Numbered from the stretch's first letter, positions 48,567-58,397 are shown. The stretch is DNA of 64,000 bases from CAXMQZ01 sp963719055 (GCA_963719055.1 CAVRAU010000020.1:62001-126000), one strand, 5' to 3'. Translations and numbers: made by a program. The notes: generated by a model from the letters alone, not told the origin.

Positions 48567-49918
48567 AGGTGATCGGACGATTCTCGGTTCTTGTGCTGGG
48601 AATTCTGCTGGGAGGTGTCCAGCTCGAGGCCCAGGGAGGGCCGACCACCATCCAGTTCAGCTTTTCCAATCCTGGCGCCAGAAGTCTTGGGATGGGCGGA
48701 GCCTTTGCAGCCGTCGCCGACGACGCCACCGCTGCCTTCGCCAACCCTGCCGGGCTGACGCAGCTGACCCGTCCCGAGATCTCCGTCGAGGGTCGCCACT
48801 GGAGCTATTCGACTCCCTTCACGGTCAGCGGTCGAGTGCACGGTGAGCCGACCGGTATCGGTCTCGATGGTCCGATCCGGACAGAGTACTCGGAGTTCGA
48901 CTCGACCTCGTTGTCCTTCCTGTCCGTTGTCTACCCGGGACGCAATTGGACACTGGCCTTGAGCCGGCATCAGTCGGCCAAGTTCGAGGCCCTCTCCCAG
49001 ACGCAGGGCCTCTTCACCGATGATCAGGAGGATGATCCTCAGCCGCGGTGTTTAGCAGGTACCGACATCTGCAGATACCCCGACTATCAAAGAAGGACAG
49101 AGGCGGATATCACCTCCACGGCGGTGTCCTTCGCCTATCGGTTGTCAGATGCCTTCAGCTTCGGTCTCGGACTCTCGTACTTTCAGGGCACATTCCAGAT
49201 GGATCAGGATACTTACCTGCCTGTGGACGAGACTCTGCCGGAGGGGTTCTTCGGACCCAATGCCTATGTCTCGGAGGCGAGGTACGGCTCCGGCCTCTAC
49301 GGTTTCGACGATGAGGACTGGGGGTTGAACCTCGGATTGCTCTGGTTTCCGAACCGCCAATGGAGCGTCGCCGGCTTCTTCCGTCAGGGAGGCGAGTTTC
49401 TGGGCACCGGAGTGGAAGTCAGCGGTCCAGCTCTCGATCCACCGTTTCCGGTGGGCACGATCGGGGCTGAAGAGTCCGGAATCCCTTTGAAGACTCCCAA
49501 TGTGTTTGGCCTCGGAGTGGCCTACCGATCGAAGGAGGGGTCATGGACTGCCAGCTTCGAATGGGACAGGGTGCTGTACTCGGAAATCCTCGAGAGCATC
49601 GGTAGCGCCGACCTCATCGGTACGGAAACCGTCCGGCTGGACGATGCCGATGAGCTGCGCCTCGGTGTCGAGTACGCCTTCCGTCGATGGACCCCGCTGC
49701 TGGCGGTTCGGGGAGGGGTCTGGAGCAACCCGGACCATTCCATTCGCTCGATCGAAAGTGAAGATCCACTGGAACTGGCCGTGCTGCCTGGAGGCGAGGG
49801 TGACGTGCACTTCGCACTGGGTCTCGGGATTGCCTTCAAGGACCTCCAGATCGATCTCGCTGTCGACTTCTCGGACCTCGTGGAGACCGCGGCTCTGTCC
49901 TTCATCTACCAGTTCTGA
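48563..49918 (+). CDS. Outer-membrane beta-barrel protein, FadL/PorV-like (intact paralogue)
   Basis: The protein of about 450 residues has a signal peptide (FSVLVLGILLGGVQLEAQ) and the same N-terminal motif as its paralogue (FSFSNPGARSLGMGGAFAAV; ADDATAAFANPAGLTQLTRP). Long amphipathic strands follow, ending ALSFIYQF with terminal Phe. It should be a barrel that passes or exports hydrophobic compounds, or serve as a PorV-like shuttle. The GTG at 48563 overlaps the STAS stop; a GTG at 48554 is possible. It is intact, so the breaks in the paralogue are not inherent to the family. Confidence 0.85.
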   Translation: MKVIGRFSVLVLGILLGGVQLEAQGGPTTIQFSFSNPGARSLGMGGAFAAVADDATAAFANPAGLTQLTRPEISVEGRHWSYSTPFTVSGRVHGEPTGIGLDGPIRTEYSEFDSTSLSFLSVVYPGRNWTLALSRHQSAKFEALSQTQGLFTDDQEDDPQPRCLAGTDICRYPDYQRRTEADITSTAVSFAYRLSDAFSFGLGLSYFQGTFQMDQDTYLPVDETLPEGFFGPNAYVSEARYGSGLYGFDDEDWGLNLGLLWFPNRQWSVAGFFRQGGEFLGTGVEVSGPALDPPFPVGTIGAEESGIPLKTPNVFGLGVAYRSKEGSWTASFEWDRVLYSEILESIGSADLIGTETVRLDDADELRLGVEYAFRRWTPLLAVRGGVWSNPDHSIRSIESEDPLELAVLPGGEGDVHFALGLGIAFKDLQIDLAVDFSDLVETAALSFIYQF

Positions 49919-49955
49919 GGTCGACCCCCGACACGACGGAGCGTGCAGACGGAGT

Positions 49956-51090
49956 CTAGACGTTGAAGCGGAAGTGGACGACTTCGCCGTCCTGGACGAG
50001 ATAGTCCTTGCCCTCGAGCCGCAGCAGGCCCTGGTCGCGGCAGCTGGCCAAGGAGCCCAGGTCCAGCAGATCCTCCCAGGCCGTCACCTCGGCCCGGATG
50101 AAGCCGCGTTCGATGTCGCTGTGGATGGCGCCGCCAGCTTTGCGGGCGTGGGTGCCGTGGCGCAAGGTCCAGGCCCGAACCTCGTCTTCGCCGACCGTGA
50201 AGAAGGAAATCAGACCCAGCAGCCGGTAGCTGGCCCGAATGACCCGGTCGAGGCTGGGTTCGGCCAGTCCGAGGTCCGCCAGAAACTCCGCCTGATGCTC
50301 GGCATCGAGGTGGGAGATCTCTTCCTCGATGGGCGCACTGACCGTCACCACCTCCGGGTACCGCACATTCTTGTCCTGGCCGGCTTGTCCGATGTTCCTG
50401 ACGCGGCCGTTGCTGCCGTCGTGCTGCCGTCTGCTGTAGCGGCCGGCCTCTGCGCCGGCCGGTCAACGCTCGATCCTCATCCACATTCATCACCAACAGC
50501 AAGGGCTTGGCACTCAACAACTGGAATCCCCGTAGACGCCGCTCGTCTTCGGCCGCAAGCTCGAGAGTCCGCAATGGCTGCTCTGCCTCGAGAGTCGGGA
50601 GGATCGTGTCGATCAGCAGCGCCCGCTCGCGTTGCTCGTCGGCCGACAGGCCTCTCTTCTGCGCTTTGTCCAGACGTTCGATGCGTCGGGTGACGATGTC
50701 CAGATCGGCAAGGATCAACTCGAGGTCGACAATCTCGATGTCCCTGTCGGGATCGACGGAGCCTTCGGAGTGGAGAATCTCGGGATCGTCGAAGACTCGA
50801 ACGACATGGGCCAGCGCATCGACTTCTCGCAACCGCGCCAGATCGAGGCTCTCGGCTCCACCACCCTTCTGGATGCCGGGGATATCCACGTAGATCACTG
50901 TTGCCGGTGTGAACTTCTTGGGCTGATAGTGATCTCGCAACCGGGAAAGTCGGGGATCGGGTACAGAGGCCACAGCGACGTTGACCTGGCTCGATACCTG
51001 ATAGGCGTTCGTGGACTGGCGGGAAGCCGTCAGGGTATTGAACAAGGTGGTTTTGCCGACTTTGGGCAGACCGATGATTCCTACTTCCAT
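49956..51090 (-). CDS. ychF: GTPase/ATPase YchF (one or two frame breaks)
   Basis: The N-terminus GIIGLPKVGKTTLFNTL is the P-loop of the YchF/OLA1 family. VIYVDIPGIQKGG and ALAHVVRVFDDPEILH give the next G motifs, and the C-terminal TGS domain has HFRFNV at the end, after SFFTVGEDEVRAW and GAIHSDIERGFIRAEV. The frame breaks in a GC-rich hairpin region at about 50390-50450. YchF is a universally conserved translation-associated ATPase, so a real loss is improbable. It is probably monocistronic. Confidence 0.9.
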
Positions 51091-51205
51091 GACACGAGCC
51101 TCGTCGATTCAGGGTGTTTTGGGCAGAGATAGCCCGGGACGGCGAAGAATACAGTACTTCACCGGTACGAATCCAGTCGCGGCTGGGCGGTTCTTGCTTG
51201 GAGCG

Positions 51206-53872
51206 CTAGACCAGCTCGAACCTTCCTTGGAAGAAGCGGAGCTTCTCGGGCTCGTAGACGAACCTCAAGCCCTGGATCTCGTCCCGCCGCTCGTAAAGCC
51301 GAATGATGCCATCGGCAACGGCCCGCATGTGGTCGCGGGTGTAGACACGCCGCGGGATGGTCAGACGAACCAGCTCGAGCGGCGGCCGGTAGTTCTCACC
51401 CGTTTCGGGGTTGCGTCCCTTGGAGACATTGCCCCTTTCCATGGCGCGAACCCCGGTCTCGACGTAGATCTCCGCCGCCAATCGCTGCGCCGGAAACTCG
51501 TCCTGGTCGATGTGGGGCAGGAAGGCCTTGGCGTCGAGAAAGATGGCATGACTACCCGGTGGCGTCACGATGGGGACACCGGCGTCGAGCAGCATCTGAC
51601 CCAGAGCCGCAGTCTGGCGAACGCGGGCGCGGATATAGCGGTCATCCAGCATCTCGCCGACGCCGACGGCGATGGCTGCCAGATCGGATGTGGCGAGACC
51701 CCCATCGGTGATGTTGCCTTCATAGATCCGCAGCAGATGCTCGGACTTCTCGGCCCACTCGGCGTTGTCCTTGAAGGCCAGGAGGCCACCGATGTTGATC
51801 AGAAAGTCCTTCTTGCCAGAGACCGTGCAACCATCTCCATAGAGAAGCATCTCCAGCAGAATGTCCCGGACCTTCGTCGTTTTGTAGTGCGGATCCCGCT
51901 GCTGGATCATGACGGCGTTCTCCGCCATGCGGGTGGCATCGAAGAACACAGGAATGTGGTGGTTGCTGCAGTAGCCGTAGACGTCCCGCATGTTCTCCAT
52001 CGACACGGGCTGACCACCGGCCATGTTCACGGAATGCTCGAAGGAGATATAGGCGATTTTTTCCGCCCCGTGCTCGTCCACCAGGGCTTCGAGCTTCTGC
52101 ATGTCGATGTTGCCCTTCCAGGGAAAGTCGCTGCTGGGGTTGTGGGCCTCGTCGACGATGATGTCGGCGAAGATGCCCCCGGCGAGCTCCTGGTGCAGCT
52201 TGGTGGTGGTGAAGTACATGTTGCCCGGCACGAGCTGGCCAGGCTGGATCATGACCTCGGAGAGAATCTGCTCGGCCGCTCGTCCCTGATGGGTGGGGAT
52301 GATGTGCTCATACCCGGTGGCTTCCCGAAGCACATCGACCAAGTGATGGTATTCATCGGAGGTCGTGGGTGTCGCCCGAGCGCCGTCGTAGGCCGCCCAC
52401 TGGTCGGTGCTCATGGCGGAGGTACCGGAGTCCGTCAGCAGGTCGATGGTGACGTCGGCAGAGCGCAACAGGAAGGTGTTGTAGCCCGCCTCCGCGATGG
52501 CGCGCTGGCGATCGTTGCGGCTCAGTGTGGCGATCCGTTCTATCGTGTGAATGACGAAGGGATAGGTGTCGAACTCGAAGGGCTCCAGATCCGAATAGAC
52601 CCAGCGGTAGCGCATCTGATCGCGCCAGATTCCTTCCTGGACGGGCTCGAGCGGCGGCACGCTCTCGCGCTCCTTGTAGAGGCTGATGATCGCATCGGCA
52701 ACCTGGTCGAGTTGACGAGTGGTCATCGCCAGGCGGGGAATCTGCACGGCAACCAGATTGTCCCGGCCGACCAGACCGTGGGCCAGAGCCCGTACCCCCG
52801 ACATCTCGTAGAGGGCGGCCGAGAAGGCATCCTGCTGATGGCTCCCGAGATGGGGAAAGAACTCCTCGGCGAGCACATAGGCACCGTCGCAGCCCCTCTC
52901 GATGGGCACACCGGCGTCTGCCAGGCGCTGGGTGAAGTGCTCGGTCTGCTGCATGACCCACTGCACCTCTTCCTCGAGGCACATCTCTTCCAGGCCACGC
53001 GCGAAGACCTCCATGGTACGCCCGGCCATACCGCCGTAGGTGTGCAAGCCCTCGTACACCACAACCTCGTTCATGAAGCCTTCGTAGTCCTGGGGGTTGT
53101 CGGTGACCAGAAGACCTCCGGTAGGGCACTTGGGATCCTGCGCACCGTCGATCTGGAATACGTGCGCCATTTTGGCGATTTCTTTGACCAAAGAGGCGAT
53201 GCTGCGAGAGGCCATGCCCGACTCGTGCTGTTGGATATACCAGGCGTTCTCGATCACCCGGGAACCGTCCATGATGAGTCGTTTGCCGAATTTTCCGGCC
53301 AGGGTCCGCACACCACGAAGGTTCTCCAGGCTGAAGGGGTGCTGACCATCGGCGAAGGCCTGCAGACCGACGATGGCGACATTGCCGCCCTCGAGGAGCT
53401 CCTCGAGACGCGCCAGGTCGACGTTGCCGGTGAAGATCTCGGCTTCATGATCGCGGATGTCCGGAACCTCGACGTCTCTCGGGGTGAGCACGTCGATGCG
53501 GGTGCGGGCATTCGAGGGTAGCTGCGAGCCCGAGGGGACCAGGGTGGCGGTCACCAACTTGACGCAGCCCAGGACGTTGTGGGTGGGGCAGACGTAGGTG
53601 TGTCCCAGGACCTCGTGCACCGCCTTCTCGAGATTCTCGAAGTTCCTCGCCCCGGCGTAGGCCTCATCACCGATCAGCTGACCAGAGAGCTGTTCCTGGG
53701 TCATGGCGCTGGTGCCCAGGGAGCACATGTCGAAGCTGACCTGGGAAGGCGTCAGATTGAAGACGTTGAAATGGGCCTTGGCCAGGTACTTCTTGCGCTC
53801 TTCCAGCGTGGGAAAGGAGATGGGGCGAATGGTCTTGATCTTGTGGGGCTCGTGAGCGAGCATTCGTGTCAT
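51206..53872 (-). CDS. Tandem tryptophanase/beta-eliminating lyase protein with a degenerate first domain
   Basis: This intact 888-residue protein is about twice tryptophanase length. The C-terminal domain (from about residue 440) matches tryptophanase throughout: LTDSGTSAM, PTHQGRAAEQI, FFDATRMAENAV, CTVSGKKDFLINIGGLL (KK at residues 687-688) and RLTIPRRVYT. The N-terminal domain is homologous (DEAYAGARNF; PTHNVLGCVKL; IMDGSRVIENAWYIQQ), but the KK pair aligns with Ala244-Gln245 in IDGAQDPKCPTGG. The phosphate-binding HQGR is also changed to HNVL. The first half is probably a non-catalytic partner domain. The ATG at 53872 follows GGAGGAAAA. The C-domain should cleave tryptophan, tyrosine or a related amino acid; the substrate is open. 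Confidence 0.85.
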   Translation of the reverse strand: MTRMLAHEPHKIKTIRPISFPTLEERKKYLAKAHFNVFNLTPSQVSFDMCSLGTSAMTQEQLSGQLIGDEAYAGARNFENLEKAVHEVLGHTYVCPTHNVLGCVKLVTATLVPSGSQLPSNARTRIDVLTPRDVEVPDIRDHEAEIFTGNVDLARLEELLEGGNVAIVGLQAFADGQHPFSLENLRGVRTLAGKFGKRLIMDGSRVIENAWYIQQHESGMASRSIASLVKEIAKMAHVFQIDGAQDPKCPTGGLLVTDNPQDYEGFMNEVVVYEGLHTYGGMAGRTMEVFARGLEEMCLEEEVQWVMQQTEHFTQRLADAGVPIERGCDGAYVLAEEFFPHLGSHQQDAFSAALYEMSGVRALAHGLVGRDNLVAVQIPRLAMTTRQLDQVADAIISLYKERESVPPLEPVQEGIWRDQMRYRWVYSDLEPFEFDTYPFVIHTIERIATLSRNDRQRAIAEAGYNTFLLRSADVTIDLLTDSGTSAMSTDQWAAYDGARATPTTSDEYHHLVDVLREATGYEHIIPTHQGRAAEQILSEVMIQPGQLVPGNMYFTTTKLHQELAGGIFADIIVDEAHNPSSDFPWKGNIDMQKLEALVDEHGAEKIAYISFEHSVNMAGGQPVSMENMRDVYGYCSNHHIPVFFDATRMAENAVMIQQRDPHYKTTKVRDILLEMLLYGDGCTVSGKKDFLINIGGLLAFKDNAEWAEKSEHLLRIYEGNITDGGLATSDLAAIAVGVGEMLDDRYIRARVRQTAALGQMLLDAGVPIVTPPGSHAIFLDAKAFLPHIDQDEFPAQRLAAEIYVETGVRAMERGNVSKGRNPETGENYRPPLELVRLTIPRRVYTRDHMRAVADGIIRLYERRDEIQGLRFVYEPEKLRFFQGRFELV

Positions 53873-54122
53873 GGGTTTTCCTCCACCGACTGTCACGGAG
53901 GGCGACGAGGCGAGCCGCAGACGGGTAAGTGGCAGTCGGACTTGAAATGAATGCGGCCGCGAAGCAGGCCGCTCGAAAGTGATTTCCCGCGCCGGGAGCG
54001 TCGTCCCGACTGGCAGATTCTACCACCAGGAAGACCTGAGGCTCAGTGAATTGGCGCCTGCGGTCGGGTCGGTGAACCGGTGTCGGCCGGACCGCCGCGA
54101 ACTCTGGATGTCACCAGCAGCG

Positions 54123-55273
54123 CTAGGCGCCGAACCACCTCTTGATGCGGCTGGTCTCGAACTCGTCCTTGTCGGGTCGAAACTCCGGGAGGGGCCGCTG
54201 AGCTCGACTCGAGGAGCGTCACCTTCGAGGAAGTTGGCTCGATCTTCGCCACTTCGCCGCCGCCAAACTCGAAATAGCAGGCACCTTGCGCCCGGAATGC
54301 TCCGACGTCTCCCCCGCCTTGAATTGTCTTGAGGATATCGCTGGCGACGGTTGCGGCAGCGTCTTCGGCAAAAGCGCCCGCCTTCGGTACGGCCAGGTCA
54401 CCGACTGGAATGTGCACCACGTCTCCCAGGGCCCACACCCGATCGAATCGGGTTCGCATGGTCGCCGGGTCGACGCGGATCCAGCCCTTCTCTCCCAGCG
54501 GGCTGTTCCGAATGACGGCTGGGGGACGGTGTAGCGGAACGCCTATGAACAGATCGAACGGCACTCGATGTCCGTCGGCCGTGACCGCTTCCTTCGACAG
54601 CCGGATCGACCTCCACGACCTTGTGTTTCTTGTGCAGGCCGATCTGCATGGAGCCGAGCAGATCTTCGATCTGGCCTGAGACCGTGTCTGAGACGGGTAT
54701 GGGTTGGGGTCCGGGGATCAGGACGTCGATCTGCACCGCGTTGCGGATGCCCTTCTCGGTGAACAGGTGATGAAGTTGAAACGCTCCTTCGTAAGGCGCT
54801 GGAGGACACTGGTAGGGCTTGTCGAAGATGCTGATGACGATGCGCCCCTCGGCAAACTCCTGGAGAACTGGATACAGGGCCTGGGCTCCCTCGAAGGTGT
54901 AGAAGGTGTGCCCCCCCGAGTCGAGAAAGCCGGGAGTGGCCTCTGGCGCCAGATCGACGCCGAGGCCGACGACGAGAAAGTCGGCCGACAGGTCTCCAGC
55001 AGAGGTCTCTATCTGCCGGGAGTTCGGATCGATAGATGCGATCTCGGCTTGTAGAAAGTGAATGCCTCGATCTTCCAACTGAGAGTACGAGGACTTGCAC
55101 TGCTCGGGTTGTCGTCGGCCGAACATCACATCGAACTTGGTGAAGCCCATGCTGAAAAAGTCTCTCCTGTCGGCAAGAGTGATCCGAAAGCTCTCGTCCA
55201 GAGCGCTACGAAGCCGAGTTGCCACTTCGAGGCCGCCGAAACCGCCCCCCAGAATCAAAATATCGCCGCCCAT
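54123..55273 (-). CDS. FAD-dependent NAD(P)/disulfide oxidoreductase (sulfide:quinone reductase-like), two frame breaks
   Basis: The start GGDILILGGGFGGLEVATRL is the FAD dinucleotide-binding motif, after an AAGGAAGGGG ribosome binding site. PYQCPPAPYEGAFQLHHLF resembles the cysteine-containing loop of sulfide:quinone and related reductases. VWALGDVVHIPVGDLAVPKA is the second FAD contact. Frame changes near 54570 and near 54230 are needed; the end then reads RPDKDEFETSRIKRWFGA. It is probably a membrane-associated oxidoreductase. Only one clear catalytic cysteine is seen, so an NDH-2-like or other activity is possible. Confidence 0.72.
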
Positions 55274-55333
55274 GCTTTCCCCTTCCTTTGCCGGTTAAGT
55301 CAGTTGATTGTAATGAGGTCGAACTCGAAAGGC

Positions 55334-55339
55334 TAAGAT
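55334..55339 (+). promoter_or_regulatory. Putative -10 box of a near-leaderless methyltransferase mRNA
   Basis: TAAGAT, 9 nt before the GTG at 55349, with no Shine-Dalgarno sequence between. Confidence 0.45.
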
Positions 55340-55348
55340 GTCGAGACT

Positions 55349-56492
55349 GTGTCCCTGACGCTCATCGCCACTTGTCCGCTGGGCTTCGAGGAGTTTCTCG
55401 AGGATGAACTGACTCGTCTCGGGGTCTCGGATTGTCGTCGGGAAAAGGGTGCCGTGACCTTCGCGGGTTCCTGGGAGGACGTCCTGAGAGCCAACTGGCG
55501 CCTGCGAACGGCGAACAGAGTGCTGGTCGAACTCGCGAGGTGGGATGGTTCGAGCGCGGAATCTCTGGCGGCCGGAGCGGGCAAACTCGTGGAAGGGTCG
55601 CGCAGTTGGGAGGGTCTGCGGGCCGCTGAGCTCTTTGACCCCCGTCGCACCCTGGTGATCCGGGCGACCTCAGCGGGTTCTCAGATTCGGGATACCCGTT
55701 GGGTCGGCCTCAAAGTCAAGGATGGAATCGTGGATGCACAACGTCGGCGATTCGGCCGTCGGGCCTCGATCGACAAGGTCAACCCCCATGTGCGATTGCG
55801 GGTCTGGTTGTCGCGGGACCGGGCCACACTTCTCCTCGACACTTCGGGAGAGCCGTTGGACCGCCGCGGCTATCGGGTGGTCACAAGTGAAGCGCCGGTG
55901 CGCGAAAACCTGGCGGCAGCCTGTGTCCTGGCATCAGGATGGACCGGTTCGGGCCCCGTTGTGGATCCCATGTGCGGTTCCGGGACCTTGCTGGCAGAGG
56001 CCGCGGCCGTGGCACTTGGACTGGCCCCGGGAAGACTGCGTCAGCACTGGGCTTTCGAGCGGCTTCCGGGCTTCGACAATGCGGCCTGGCAGCGCATCCG
56101 CAAGGAGCCGATCCCCGCGCCCGGCAAGGAAGTGCGACTGTTTGGGGTCGACCGATCCTCCCAGGCCATCGCGGCAGCGACGACCAATCTCGGCAAGGCC
56201 GGTCTCGTCGGATCGGTTGACATTGGCGGTGGGGGATGCCTACACGTTTGAACCGCCAGCGGGGCCGGGTCTCCTCGTAGTCAACCCGGCCTACGGGGAG
56301 CGCCTGGAAGAGAATCGTGAGCAGTGGCCGCGGCTGGGGGACATGATGAAGCAGCACTACAAGGGCTGGCAGGCCGTGGTCCTGGCGGGCGGCGAGGGTC
56401 TGGGCAAACACATCGGGTTGCGGCCGCGCAGGAGGATCCCGGTGCGCAATGGACCGTTGGAGGCTCGCATCCTGCTCTTCGATCTCTATTGA
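55349..56492 (+). CDS. THUMP-domain RNA guanine-N2 methyltransferase (RlmL N-domain-like), one frame break
   Basis: The protein of about 380 residues has an N-terminal THUMP region (LIATCPLGFEEFLEDELTRL) and a class I methyltransferase: VRENLAAACVLASGW, VDPMCGSGTLLAEAAAVAL (SAM loop), LFGVDRSSQAIAAA and VVNPAYGERLEE (NPPY-type catalytic loop). This is the RlmL/TrmN architecture, which methylates G in rRNA or tRNA. The break is in a run of five G at 56231-56235; dropping one base joins the two parts. It ends 8 nt before the next repeat copies and is followed by another methyltransferase. Confidence 0.85.
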
Positions 56493-56499
56493 CCGCAGA

Positions 56500-56545
56500 G
56501 GTGCCAGCCGATTCAGAGTGTCCTGCAAGGGGTGCCAGCCGAATA
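56500..56545 (+). repeat. Two copies of the dispersed repeat between two methyltransferase genes
   Basis: GGTGCCAGCCGATTCA at 56500-56515 and GGTGCCAGCCGAATA at 56531-56545. The period is 31 nt, not 21. The second copy abuts the ribosome binding site (AGGAG) of the next gene, so an insertion may have supplied its upstream context. Confidence 0.85.
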
Positions 56546-56555
56546 GGAGCGACGA

Positions 56556-57476
56556 ATGCCCAGAAACAAACCCAGCATGACCGCGCGGAAGGTGGCCAGC
56601 GACTTCCTGTTTGTGGTGGAAGACCCGGAGACGGCGAAACTGGCTCCGCCAGGATCGGTGGCCACTACCTATGAGCTCCTCGGAGCGGCCGGCATGCTCA
56701 AGCCCTGGATGATCTCCCTCATCAAGGCGCCGTGGTACCAGAGATTCGGCCGGGCGCTCGAAAAGTCGATTCTTCACGGACAGATGCTGCATCTCGTCCT
56801 CCGCAAGAGATTTTTAGATGACGAGGTGCGTGAGGCGATCGCTGCCGGGGCCACCCAGGTACTGGTGGTGGGAGGAGGCTACGACAGCCTCTGTCTGCGT
56901 CTGGCAGCGGAATTTCCAGAGGTGACCTTTCTCGAATTGGATCACCCGCCGACCCATCAGAGCAAGGCCAAAGCGGTGCAGGCCATAGGTGCCAGCCGAT
57001 TCAATCTCCATCTGCAGGGAGTCGACCTCTCGGAGCGGTCGCTTTCGGATTTCCTCGAGGAGAGCGACTTGTGGGACGGCAATGCGAAGAGCGCGGTGGT
57101 GGCCGAAGGCGTCTTGATGTATCTGGATGAAGCGGATGTGGTGGCCTTTCTGGCTGCGGTTCGATCTGCAAGTGCTATTGGGAGCCGCGTTCTAGTCACC
57201 TATATCCATGAGAAGGGAATGGGCCGAGAGTCGCTGGGTTGGCTCGGGAGCGTTCTGACAGTCTTCTTGAAACTGGTGGGTGAGCCATTCCGATGGGGTG
57301 TCGGGGAAGAGGGCATCGAGCGGTTTCTGACGACGCGAGGATTCCGTGTCCTCGGCGAGTCGAGGCGGTTCGATCTGAAACAGAGGTATCTCGACCCAGC
57401 AGGACACGGGGATTGGGTCGTGGCTCGTTTGGAGAGGGTCGTGGCGGCACAGACTGCAGGCTTTTCAGCTTCTTGA
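56556..57476 (+). CDS. PF04072-type (leucine carboxyl methyltransferase family) SAM methyltransferase
   Basis: The 306-residue protein has TQVLVVGGGYDSLCLRLA (SAM-binding glycine loop), FLELDHPPTHQSKAKAV and VAEGVLMYLDEADV, the signature of the LCMT/TIGR00027 family. These transfer methyl groups to carboxyls or small molecules; the substrate here is unknown. A repeat copy inside the gene (56988-57003) is read as GASRF, a surface-like segment right after a conserved helix. The ATG follows TAGGAGCGACG, which is part of a repeat-derived leader. Confidence 0.82.
   Translation: MPRNKPSMTARKVASDFLFVVEDPETAKLAPPGSVATTYELLGAAGMLKPWMISLIKAPWYQRFGRALEKSILHGQMLHLVLRKRFLDDEVREAIAAGATQVLVVGGGYDSLCLRLAAEFPEVTFLELDHPPTHQSKAKAVQAIGASRFNLHLQGVDLSERSLSDFLEESDLWDGNAKSAVVAEGVLMYLDEADVVAFLAAVRSASAIGSRVLVTYIHEKGMGRESLGWLGSVLTVFLKLVGEPFRWGVGEEGIERFLTTRGFRVLGESRRFDLKQRYLDPAGHGDWVVARLERVVAAQTAGFSAS
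56988..57003 (+). repeat. Dispersed repeat copy
   Basis: GGTGCCAGCCGATTCA inside the methyltransferase gene, read as GASRF, the same frame as the copy at 5219. Confidence 0.85.
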
Positions 57477-57563
57477 CGCTTTCATGGTTGAGAGCGGTGC
57501 AACCTGACCGCCAAGTGGGAGGCACAAAACCTGCATCCCACATTCCGAGAGGAGGATCGAGCC

Positions 57564-58397
57564 ATGAAGAATTTCCTCTGCTGTTTTCTCGCACTTCTGC
57601 TGCCGGCCGCAGCTCTGCCGGCGAAGACCGTGACCATTCCCTTTGGCACCGTTATTTTCTGTGAGTTGGACCAGGCGGTCACGACGCGTCAGAAGGAAGC
57701 CCACGCGGTGCAGACTGGAGATATTGTCCAGGCCCATATCTGGAAGGATGTGTGGGTGGACGGCCACGTCGTCATTGCGGCGGGCTCGCCGGTGTATGCC
57801 AAGGTGGACAGGATGAAGAAGGCCCGGATGGCCGGACAGAAGGGCTACATGGTGATCGAGGTCCTGAACGCGCAGGCGGTGGGCAGGACCGATGTGCCTA
57901 TCGATGGTGGCTACGACCGGTCGGGCAAGGGCAGGATGGGTGTGACCATCGGTCTGGCGGTGGCCCTGGCTTGGCCCTTCGTCTTCCTCAAGGGCAAGAA
58001 TGTCTTCTTGGAAACGGGAACCATTTTCGACGCCGTCGTGCGCGCTTCGACCGAGGTGGAGGTTCCCGAAGTGGCACCGGCAGCCGAAGTCGAGCGATTC
58101 CCTGCCCTGGAGGTCACCGTGTCTTACAAGGAGATGAACCTCGAGAAGAAGATCAGGGAGTTACCGCTGATCATCGCTGTCACGGAGGATGGGCTGTCCA
58201 GGGCCAATGTGGTCTCGGTGAACGGCGACGAGATTGCCCCGATCCAGGTAACGCTCCTGGGAGAAGCGGGTGAGAACAGATATAGGGCGACCGTCGACTT
58301 CAAACTACTCTCCAAGCACTTCACTCGCGGAATGAACCGTTTCGAGGTGGAGGTGGGGGAGGAGCGGGCCGAGGTCATGCTGGAAATCGAGTTCTAG
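57564..58397 (+). CDS. Exported protein of unknown function
   Basis: The 277-residue protein has a signal peptide (FLCCFLALLLPAAALPA) and a good GAGAGGAGG ribosome binding site. The N-terminal part (TVIFCELDQAVTTRQKEAHA; VVIAAGSPVYAKVDRMKKAR) has the look of barrel-like periplasmic domains that limit pore or secretin behaviour. A hydrophobic helix (GVTIGLAVALAWPFVFLKG) interrupts it, and a beta-rich tail follows (RFPALEVTVSYKEMNLEKKI). I do not recognise the family. It lies between a methyltransferase and the BNR protein, with no operon evidence. Confidence 0.7.
   Translation: MKNFLCCFLALLLPAAALPAKTVTIPFGTVIFCELDQAVTTRQKEAHAVQTGDIVQAHIWKDVWVDGHVVIAAGSPVYAKVDRMKKARMAGQKGYMVIEVLNAQAVGRTDVPIDGGYDRSGKGRMGVTIGLAVALAWPFVFLKGKNVFLETGTIFDAVVRASTEVEVPEVAPAAEVERFPALEVTVSYKEMNLEKKIRELPLIIAVTEDGLSRANVVSVNGDEIAPIQVTLLGEAGENRYRATVDFKLLSKHFTRGMNRFEVEVGEERAEVMLEIEF

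Noticed and set aside
51011..53521. 836-codon open frame on the plus strand opposite the tandem lyase
   Set aside because: It is the antisense shadow of a long high-GC gene. The minus-strand frame has all the family motifs and a ribosome binding site.
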